A stretch of DNA of 23,636 nt from a virus. Position numbers and translations under genes: made by a program. The stretch spans positions 1-23,636 of the IMG/VR virus record IMGVR_UViG_3300033153_011099; one strand, given 5' to 3'. Positions 1 to 5,785 of this stretch are shown here, piece after piece (position 1 is the stretch's first letter; each line of letters opens with the position of its first letter). The notes beneath the pieces were generated by a model, which searched no databases, was not told the DNA's origin, and worked only from the letters and a program-made list of their open reading frames with translations.

Positions 1-55
1 AGATTTTAAGGGAAGCAAATGTTGGGGAGATTTATTAAATCTTTAATTAGAATCA

Positions 56-490
56 TTATAAATATTGTTTAATATAACATTCAACTTCGTTAAAGTATAA
101 CATAACTGGATTTTGACAACCAAATAATCTATTATTTAAATATTGATTTTCATGACATTTTTCATGTTTCACAATCATATTATATTCCTTAGTTTCCATA
201 TATCTATTTCTTAAATAATTATTATTAAATTCATTAGAATAATCTTTAGGCATAACAACCTTAATCCCATTCATTGATTCATTTTTAAATCCAAATCCAA
301 AAGTTCCAGCAGTAACATATCTTTTACTTACAGAAGATTCAATATCACAAGCACCAACAACAGAAGCATAAGAAGGTTCAAATACATAGTTATAAGCCCA
401 TATCCCCCACACCAGTAAAAAAAGAATTACAATGAATAGTAAACATGCCTTGAGGGTTTTAATTGCGTTATTTAGTTGTTTTTGTTTCAT
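56..490 (-). CDS. Membrane-anchored HExxH zinc metallopeptidase-like protein
   Basis: 144 aa. A short basic N-terminus is followed by one hydrophobic helix (about residues 14-34), so the rest probably lies outside the cytoplasm. The motif HEKCH at residues 109-113 fits the HExxH zinc signature, and NEVE at 134-137 supplies a glutamate 22 residues downstream that could be the third ligand, as in gluzincins. There are Cys residues at 48, 112, 125 and 138. The start overlaps the end of the serine recombinase gene by 23 bases, so the two are probably co-transcribed. The family is not identified beyond the motif; an inactive homologue is possible. Substrate unknown. Confidence 0.55.
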   Translation of the reverse strand: MKQKQLNNAIKTLKACLLFIVILFLLVWGIWAYNYVFEPSYASVVGACDIESSVSKRYVTAGTFGFGFKNESMNGIKVVMPKDYSNEFNNNYLRNRYMETKEYNMIVKHEKCHENQYLNNRLFGCQNPVMLYFNEVECYIKQYL

Positions 491-1256
491 TTTGAATTAT
501 AGGCTCATAAGTACCTTTATATTTAATTTCTTCTGTCCTGATAACTTTTCCTCTGACATCTTTAATTTTCTTGTTATAAATTATCCATCCAGAATAAATT
601 CCCTTTTCAATATTCTTTAAAATTCTATAATAACAAGACTTATTAATTTTCAACCTTTTTAATGTTTCTTTAAACCTAATTTTGTTTTTATGGTCTTGAT
701 AAACTTGCCTTACTTTTTCAGCTTTAATTTTCTCTATAGCCCAACTTTTTTTCTTATTATATTTATAACCAAAAGGGGGAGGAGTTGATGGAAGTCCTTG
801 TTTTCTTTTATCACTAAAAACCATTTCAACTCTTTCCATAGTTTGTTCTCTTTCTAATTCAGAAAAAATACTTATAGTTTTCATAAAAGCCCTTCCAACA
901 GCAGTAGTAGTATCAAAACTTTCAGTTAAAGAAATAAAATCAACCCCATAATTATTTAAATCATTTAATGTATAAATCAAATCAACCATATTCCTGCTAA
1001 ATCTATCAAGCTTATACACAAGAATAGCATCAAATTTTTCATTTTTAGCATCTATCATCATAGCTTTAAATGCAGGACGATTAATACTTCCAGCAGAAAT
1101 TCCTGCATCAGTATAAATTTTGAATACCCAATAATCTTTAACTTCAGAATAATCTTGTAGTTTCTTTGTCTGCACATCAATTGATAATCCTTCTTTTTTT
1201 TGGTCTTGTGATGAGACCCTAACATAAATTGCAATTCTTTTTTTGTCGTTTATCAT
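468..1256 (-). CDS. Serine recombinase (resolvase/invertase family), short form
   Basis: 262 aa. The N-terminal catalytic domain is clear: YVRVSS with the likely nucleophile Ser15, then DAGISA, YKLDRFSRN (conserved Arg residues) and the SELERE helix. After residue about 155 it has PPFGYKYN and helices resembling the start of the Recombinase domain of large serine recombinases, but the protein stops at 262 aa, whereas those integrases usually exceed 450. It could be a resolvase with a compact DNA-binding tail, an IS607-like enzyme, or a shortened integrase. Its start overlaps the upstream gene by ATGA. It probably resolves, inverts or integrates the element; no att site was recognised. Confidence 0.88.
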   Translation of the reverse strand: MINDKKRIAIYVRVSSQDQKKEGLSIDVQTKKLQDYSEVKDYWVFKIYTDAGISAGSINRPAFKAMMIDAKNEKFDAILVYKLDRFSRNMVDLIYTLNDLNNYGVDFISLTESFDTTTAVGRAFMKTISIFSELEREQTMERVEMVFSDKRKQGLPSTPPPFGYKYNKKKSWAIEKIKAEKVRQVYQDHKNKIRFKETLKRLKINKSCYYRILKNIEKGIYSGWIIYNKKIKDVRGKVIRTEEIKYKGTYEPIIQNETKTTK

Positions 1257-1747
1257 TTTGATTTAAAAAACCAATATCTTGAGAGGTTGAAAAAGTTAGA
1301 AACCTTAGCTTTCAATCCCTCCTCAGTTTCAATTATTTTAATATCTGCTTTTTTCTTAAAACTTACATGATGAGTATTTTTAGAGTGAGTTGGCATTCGT
1401 AATTGAAAAGCACCAGGATATTGTATTACATCAATAGCTAATTGTTCAATTTTTTCAACATTAGACATATCTTCTGGATTAACTAATAAGAGATAAGGTT
1501 TTTTACCCTCAATAATTTGAACAGGATAAAAAACAATCTTTTTTATTTTAGGTCTTATTTTCTTGTTCCATCTTTTATACCCATCAAAACTCATAGGCTT
1601 CTTCTCGAAGAACATTACTCTTAATGGGTCTCCTCTTTTTCTTTTAGGAATATAAGGAATCATAACTCCCCCCTTCTTTCTATATTTCCTTTTTTTATCA
1701 CTTCTTGTTTTCCTTTTTTTCAAATCTACAGCACCTTTAACTCGCAT
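1253..1747 (-). CDS. Hypothetical basic protein
   Basis: 164 aa, not recognised. The first 28 residues are almost all Lys/Arg. The rest is a mixed alpha/beta sequence with no membrane helix or cysteines. Two starts are possible. The one chosen (1747) has a GGTGG-type ribosome binding site and lies 3 bases after the preceding small gene. The internal ATG at 1663 (residue 29) has an even stronger purine tract (GGGGGGAG) just upstream, and would remove the basic tail. It overlaps the recombinase start by ATGA. A nucleic-acid-binding role is only suggested by charge and context. Confidence 0.6.
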   Translation of the reverse strand: MRVKGAVDLKKRKTRSDKKRKYRKKGGVMIPYIPKRKRGDPLRVMFFEKKPMSFDGYKRWNKKIRPKIKKIVFYPVQIIEGKKPYLLLVNPEDMSNVEKIEQLAIDVIQYPGAFQLRMPTHSKNTHHVSFKKKADIKIIETEEGLKAKVSNFFNLSRYWFFKSK

Positions 1748-1750
1748 ATT

Positions 1751-1924
1751 TTAACCACCCTTTAACCAACCCAATTTATTTTCTAAAATAACTTTAGAAT
1801 ACAATATTGTATTCGGTATGTGTATGAAATCCCTCTCAAAGTTCATCCTTTCCTTATAGTAACCACTAACCATTCTCGTTAAAGCACCCCAACAAACCTC
1901 TTTTGATTTATTTAATTTTAACAT
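1751..1924 (-). CDS. Small hypothetical protein, first gene of the recombinase unit
   Basis: 57 aa, beginning MLKLNKSKEVCWGAL and ending LGWLKGG. I translated it by hand from the ATG at 1924 to TAA at 1751-1753. It fills what would otherwise be an empty stretch and stops 3 bases before the next start, the tight spacing seen across this region. No family recognised: one Cys, several aromatic residues and a basic amphipathic character. No clear Shine-Dalgarno precedes it; an AT-rich TATA-like stretch 25-40 bases upstream suggests a short or absent leader. Might be a DNA-binding regulator, but nothing proves it. Confidence 0.5.
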   Translation of the reverse strand: MLKLNKSKEVCWGALTRMVSGYYKERMNFERDFIHIPNTILYSKVILENKLGWLKGG

Positions 1925-2192
1925 TTTATTATCGCTATTTTAATTTAATTGATAGTAATTTTACTATTCATTATTTAACTATTTTTTTCTCACAACTTCA
2001 AAGTTATCCATATACATATGCACATATTTGCGTGATATAATGAATTAGTACCTTTGTTATTACGATATTATCTTTTAAATAGTTTTTCATTTATTTTAAT
2101 GTATTAAATAATTATCTACACAAGAGCCAACTATTTACACAAGTGGTTATAGCCATTTAGAGAACAAGAATATATGAAATCTCATTCATATA
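1925..2192. other. Gene-free intergenic stretch
   Basis: No ORF of useful length on either strand. It holds the end of the ATPase transcription unit (hairpin at 2159-2201), the presumed promoter of the next minus-strand unit, and a 16-bp palindrome at 1952-1967. Two copies of TACACAAG lie near 2115 and 2135. Nothing here identifies an origin. Confidence 0.5.
1952..1967. promoter_or_regulatory. Palindrome, candidate operator
   Basis: ATAGTAATTTTACTAT: 7-bp arms around a TT centre. It lies 28-43 bases upstream of the ATG at 1924, where an archaeal promoter for that unit should be, so a repressor bound here could block the TATA region. AT-rich palindromes do arise by chance in such sequence. 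Confidence 0.35.
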
Positions 2193-2201
2193 TCATTCTC
2201 T
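2159..2201 (-). terminator. Hairpin at the 3' end of the ATPase gene
   Basis: ATATATGAA (2170-2178) pairs with TTCATATAT (2185-2193) around a 6-base loop, and AGAGAA (2159-2164) can pair with TTCTCT (2196-2201) further out. The structure covers the ATPase stop codon. It could end or stabilise that transcript; there is no strong T-run after it, so classic termination is unproven. Confidence 0.35.
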
Positions 2202-3848
2202 TGGCAACTCAAATTCTTCTCCCAACAAAGGAACATCTTCCTTAACTTCTGTTTCTTTCAAAACTTTATCATCAGAATCTAATTTTTCTTCTTTATCTAT
2301 GACTTCTTGATATTTTTTTAAATAATTTTTAACAGTAACATGATTTAACCCTAATTCCAAACCGATTTTACGATTACTCCATTCAGGATTCTCTTTTTTC
2401 ATCTCCCAAACTCTTTTCATCCTCTCTTCTTTTAATTCACCCTTTAATTGACTAATCTGTTCACCTTTTTCTGCTTCTTCTTTATTTTTACCTTTATTAA
2501 TCTCTTTTTCTTTCTCTAATTTTTCTTTTTCTTCTTTTGCTTTTTTATCCCTCCTCTTAATCTTTTCTTTAATTTTATTTTCTTCTTTTAAATACTTTTT
2601 CTTCATCTCATTTTTTAAACCCTTATAACTTTTCATTTTTTCTGGAAAATATTTTTTATATTCATCAAAAAAACTAAATTCAGGCTCACAATGAGAGTGT
2701 CCTGGAAACCAACTAATAAAAGGGTCTTCATCCTCAAAACCTTGAAAAATATAACTATTTCTAAGTTCCATATGTTTTAATTTGTCTGACATTTCTCTCC
2801 TATACTTTAATGCCTTACTTAATTTTTCAATATCATTAGCAGAAGCCAACTCACCATAGAAATTTTTTGTGAAAGAAGACTTAACAGCAGGATCAACATC
2901 CACCCACACCTGACTATCAAAAATTCCAGAAACTCCACGACCCATATTTCTTAGAATTGATAATCTTTTTCTAATTGCTATCGCAAGAAATTCTTGATAC
3001 CCACGACATCTTTCAGGAGTTAAAAATCTAATTTCATTAATCACAATACAAATAGGTTTTCTAGCATAATCAATATTCCTAACAATTTCTTCTAATAACG
3101 ACAAGATGCAAAATTGCTTTAGTTTATCATCTCTAATATATTTTGTGGTGAATAAATGATATGAAGAATTATCATTTAAAATTTTCTTGAAATCTAATTG
3201 TAATTCAGAATCATCAGGTAATAAAAAATAATCTCGTTGAAAAGGGAGCAAATAAGATGCAACTTCTTGAAGCCCTTTTGCTGTTGATGGGGTGATTCTT
3301 AAATGAAAAAGTTTAGGATTTGCTTTTAATTCAGATTTCCCTTTTCTCTTTCCAATAACACTCGCTTCTATTTGATGCAAAAAAGAATATAATCCCTCAG
3401 ATTTTCCTAAATTTATTGAAGCATTTAAAAGAAGCCTGATTGTTTCACTTTCATAAGGAGATTCAGAAATCAAACTCCACTCATTTCTATTTAAATTTTT
3501 CAAAGAAAATCCATAAAAATTAATCTCTGGGAGTTTTTGATTCGGAAGATTAAAAGTATATGGATGGTATATTTTAACATTTTTAGTTTCAATCGGCTTA
3601 CCAATTTTACGCAATTGTTCAAGATGATATTTTTTCTTTGGTTCAAACATAGCAAATCCCATCTCGATTGAATCTTTAACATCATTTAAAATAATTATAG
3701 TATAACCTAACCGATGATATTCTTCCATTAATGATTCAACCATCAAACTTTTTCCATAACCTGAACGAGCATAGATTCCAACAAAATCTTGTTCTTCCTT
3801 TCCAACACTTAGATAAGTATTAATATCATGAGATATATTTATTGACAT
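2193..3848 (-). CDS. HerA/FtsK-like P-loop ATPase with C-terminal coiled coil and HTH
   Basis: 551 aa. Walker A is ARSGYGKS at residues 27-34. Walker B is CIVINE ending at 272, with Asn where Asp is usual. Next come RNMGRGVSGIFDSQ (299-313), which resembles the arginine-finger and sensor stretch of HerA/TraG/VirD4 ATPases. Residues about 400-475 are a Lys/Glu-rich coiled coil, and 485-512 (SNRKIGLELGLNHVTVKNYL) read as a helix-turn-helix. Enzymes of this class pump DNA through ring hexamers; in a mobile element the job could be genome packaging, transfer or segregation. The start shares one base with the stop of the upstream gene (TAATG), so translation is probably coupled. Which translocase role applies cannot be settled from sequence alone. 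Confidence 0.85.
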   Translation of the reverse strand: MSINISHDINTYLSVGKEEQDFVGIYARSGYGKSLMVESLMEEYHRLGYTIIILNDVKDSIEMGFAMFEPKKKYHLEQLRKIGKPIETKNVKIYHPYTFNLPNQKLPEINFYGFSLKNLNRNEWSLISESPYESETIRLLLNASINLGKSEGLYSFLHQIEASVIGKRKGKSELKANPKLFHLRITPSTAKGLQEVASYLLPFQRDYFLLPDDSELQLDFKKILNDNSSYHLFTTKYIRDDKLKQFCILSLLEEIVRNIDYARKPICIVINEIRFLTPERCRGYQEFLAIAIRKRLSILRNMGRGVSGIFDSQVWVDVDPAVKSSFTKNFYGELASANDIEKLSKALKYRREMSDKLKHMELRNSYIFQGFEDEDPFISWFPGHSHCEPEFSFFDEYKKYFPEKMKSYKGLKNEMKKKYLKEENKIKEKIKRRDKKAKEEKEKLEKEKEINKGKNKEEAEKGEQISQLKGELKEERMKRVWEMKKENPEWSNRKIGLELGLNHVTVKNYLKKYQEVIDKEEKLDSDDKVLKETEVKEDVPLLGEEFELPRE

Positions 3849-4408
3849 TATTCCCTCACTATTCCATCAGGTTGGCTCTTAGATTTAACAAATGGAGATT
3901 TTGTATATTTAGTTGATTCAGGAGTTCTAAATGCTTCTGGGGGAATTGTTTGATGTTGCATACTGCTAATTTTCATAAGTAGATTAAATAGAAAATAAAT
4001 CTCTAATTGATAAGGGGAAATTTTCTTAGTTAACTTTTTATAGTTTAATTTTTTATTTACATCTTTCTTTTCATCTTTAAATTTTTTGTCAGATATATCA
4101 TCATAAGCAAATTGTATTTCAGAAACTTTTGGTCTTAAATTATCTAACATTTTATTAACTTGACTCCAATTTTGAATTCTATCATAAATAGTAGATTCTC
4201 CTGTTTTTTCTTGGAATTCTTTTAATCTTTTCATTTCCTCATTAAATTTTTCAATAACAACATCTTCTCCAATATGAGTAATTAAACTATCAATAACATT
4301 AGTTAAAAAAAAGAATTTATTAACCCCAGAATTACCACCATATTTACCCAAATCTCTAATTATCAATTGCCTAATTGATGGTGCTATTGTTTTTATTTTA
4401 TCTGTCAT
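3848..4408 (-). CDS. Hypothetical protein co-transcribed with the ATPase
   Basis: 186 aa, no recognised family. Mostly helical and charged in the middle (DKKFKDEKKDVNKKL near 110), with a hydrophobic helix around 132-147 (YQLEIYFLFNLLMKI) and a Pro/Ser/Lys-rich tail. No cysteines. It overlaps both neighbours by a single base (TAATG at each end), which argues for a three-protein set made in fixed ratio with the HerA-like ATPase. A role as an ATPase partner or accessory is inferred from position only. Confidence 0.7.
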   Translation of the reverse strand: MTDKIKTIAPSIRQLIIRDLGKYGGNSGVNKFFFLTNVIDSLITHIGEDVVIEKFNEEMKRLKEFQEKTGESTIYDRIQNWSQVNKMLDNLRPKVSEIQFAYDDISDKKFKDEKKDVNKKLNYKKLTKKISPYQLEIYFLFNLLMKISSMQHQTIPPEAFRTPESTKYTKSPFVKSKSQPDGIVRE

Positions 4409-4779
4409 TATTCATTAGCCTCAAATTCAAAAGATGCAACCCCAATTGTATAAGGTTGATATAGTGAACCAAAATCTCCAGTTCTATTTTCTTTTTCTTC
4501 TTCTATTTTATCAAATGCTTTGAGTATTATATTTGTTTGCCCCTGTTTAAATTTTAACAATCTTTTATGATATTTTAATCTACTCTTCCCAACAGCAGAT
4601 AAAAATTTTCTCAATGTAATTTTCTTTCTTTCTAAATTTGAATCATTTAATCCTAAATATGCTAATGCCATCAAATATACAGATAAATGTTCTTCATAAG
4701 CAAATTGCCTTCTTTTAGCTTTTGCTAACATTTCTTCATTCTCTAATTTTTTAATCATTAAATTTTTTATTATTTTCAT
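4408..4779 (-). CDS. Hypothetical helical protein, first gene of the ATPase unit
   Basis: 123 aa from the ATG at 4779; an in-frame TTG 12 bases upstream (4791) would add four residues. I prefer ATG because the TTG lies inside a hairpin arm. The protein is helical and basic (residues about 10-90), with a more acidic C-terminus ending EFEANE. No known motif. It heads the three-gene ATPase unit and is preceded by an unusually G+C-rich structured leader. No clear Shine-Dalgarno is visible. Confidence 0.65.
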   Translation of the reverse strand: MKIIKNLMIKKLENEEMLAKAKRRQFAYEEHLSVYLMALAYLGLNDSNLERKKITLRKFLSAVGKSRLKYHKRLLKFKQGQTNIILKAFDKIEEEKENRTGDFGSLYQPYTIGVASFEFEANE

Positions 4780-4786
4780 CTTAAAA

Positions 4787-4865
4787 GGCAAGAAAGATGG
4801 TGTCAGACTTGCCCATCCAAAAACAAGGTTTCATTCGAACACACGACCTGAAAACATTGTGTTCG
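4787..4865 (-). promoter_or_regulatory. GC-rich structured leader (possible cis-acting RNA)
   Basis: In a background of roughly one quarter G+C, about 75 bases here reach about 45%. On the minus strand CGAACACA (4858-4865) pairs perfectly with TGTGTTCG (4836-4843) around 14 bases, and GGCAAG (4808-4813) pairs with CTTGCC (4787-4792) around 15 bases. The second hairpin is followed by TTTT and the start codon, resembling an attenuator or ribosome-binding-site mask. Could instead be a small RNA or a decayed tRNA fragment. Confidence 0.4.
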
Positions 4866-4872
4866 TCAGCCT

Positions 4873-4879
4873 AAAAAAA
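4873..4879 (-). terminator. T-run downstream of the methyltransferase operon
   Basis: Seven consecutive T on the minus strand about 40 bases after the nuclease stop codon, the usual form of archaeal termination signals. It ends the unit that starts at 9928. Confidence 0.4.
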
Positions 4880-4884
4880 GAGTG

Positions 4885-4892
4885 AATTATAT
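4885..4892 (-). promoter_or_regulatory. Possible TATA box for the ATPase unit
   Basis: ATATAATT on the minus strand. A start site about 25 bases on would fall near 4862, at the base of the hairpin, giving a leader of about 85 bases. Weak match; TTATAAAA-like sequence at about 4908-4915 is an alternative. Confidence 0.3.
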
Positions 4893-4916
4893 TAGCAATA
4901 TTAATTGGTTTTATAA

Positions 4917-5291
4917 TCACAAGTTAGCCGAAGCCGATTTAGTTTTTGGATTAGACCATATAACAATCTTTCCCTTATATTTCTTTGGACACATATTTTT
5001 AGTTTTATTAAACCTTGAAATCCATAAACATTTACAATAATATTTCTTCTCAATTTTCTTATACAATTTTAATTGATTCTTACTACAAATTTTATTAGTT
5101 TTAAACTGAAATAAATAAATTCTTTTATCTCCTTTATTCCAACCAATTGCATCAAATTCACATCCAGAGAAATGATAATCTTTTAAGAACCGAGAGTGCG
5201 GAAACGTATAAAAATCTCCAAATCCTAATTCAATTAACTTTTTCTTAATTAATTTATTTGTTGTTTGCATTTTACTTCTTTTGTTTATCAT
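4917..5291 (-). CDS. PD-(D/E)XK-like nuclease (Holliday-junction-resolvase-like)
   Basis: 124 aa. The core reads CEFDAIGW, then about ten residues, then YLFQFKTN: Asp47 followed by Gln62-Phe-Lys64, the QxK variant of the PD-(D/E)XK catalytic site found in resolvase-like and viral nucleases. An N-terminal helix (NKLIKKKLIELGFGD) precedes it. Several Cys occur in the second half (residues 69, 86, 88, 101). It starts with an ATGA overlap on the Dam-like gene, so it is the last gene of the methyltransferase operon. Besides junction resolution, it could be a restriction-type nuclease partnered with the methyltransferases; no cognate specificity can be read. Confidence 0.6.
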   Translation of the reverse strand: MINKRSKMQTTNKLIKKKLIELGFGDFYTFPHSRFLKDYHFSGCEFDAIGWNKGDKRIYLFQFKTNKICSKNQLKLYKKIEKKYYCKCLWISRFNKTKNMCPKKYKGKIVIWSNPKTKSASANL

Positions 5292-5785
5292 TTTCTAAAT
5301 ATTACAATCATTAGAGGTTTAATATATCCTATTTTACCTTTTGGTATTTCTCCAGTATCTCCATTATCATTTCCAAAATTAAATCCCTGTTTAGGTTTCT
5401 CTAAAAATCTAATTTCAGTATTTTCTCTTGGTTTATTCTTTTCTTTATCCCAAATAAATTTATGAAAATATCTTGTATGTGTTGATGATGGAAGCAACAT
5501 AACTGTTATACATTTAGAATTAAATGCTTTCTCTACAAACTTTCCTATGTGCATATCAAACAAAGGATGTAAATAGACAATTTCCCCTGTCCAGTCTTGT
5601 TTTAAACAATCTCTTTCTTTTGTATAATATTTCTTAACCAAATGATTTTTATCAGAAGCACAAGCATCAAGAGTGAAATTAAACTCTTTAGATAATTCTT
5701 CCCAGATGTCTTTAGGGGTTCGTAAATATAACATACTTTTACTTGTGCTAAAACTTAATGTATTTTTTTGTATTGTTCTTTTCAT
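5288..5785 (-). CDS. Phage-type DNA N6-adenine methyltransferase homologue, probably inactive
   Basis: 165 aa. Layout matches the phage Dam family: TPKDIWEELSKEF, then LDACASDKNHL (39-49) for the DPCA-like element, DW before the catalytic strand, LLPSSTHTRYFHKFIW (97-112), IRFLEKP and a final PLMIVIF strand. The catalytic strand, which should read xxNPPY, is VYLHPLFD (70-77): Asn becomes His, the second Pro becomes Leu and Tyr becomes Phe. That should disable methyl transfer unless it works otherwise. It overlaps both neighbours by ATGA-type junctions. An intact relative of the same family lies at 8572-8961. It may keep DNA binding or act as a dimer partner. Confidence 0.8.
   Translation of the reverse strand: MKRTIQKNTLSFSTSKSMLYLRTPKDIWEELSKEFNFTLDACASDKNHLVKKYYTKERDCLKQDWTGEIVYLHPLFDMHIGKFVEKAFNSKCITVMLLPSSTHTRYFHKFIWDKEKNKPRENTEIRFLEKPKQGFNFGNDNGDTGEIPKGKIGYIKPLMIVIFRK

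Noticed and set aside
1-55. Left edge of the window
   Set aside because: No gene or signal seen; it lies downstream of the minus-strand gene at 56-490.
4797-4872. Possible tRNA on the minus strand, because of the T-loop-like sequence GTGTGTTCGAAT preceded by AGGTC
   Set aside because: The T stem pairs at only 3 of 5 positions, no acceptor stem or D arm can be formed at the right distances, and the strong 8-bp hairpin conflicts with a cloverleaf. Kept only as a structured leader; a decayed tRNA fragment remains possible.
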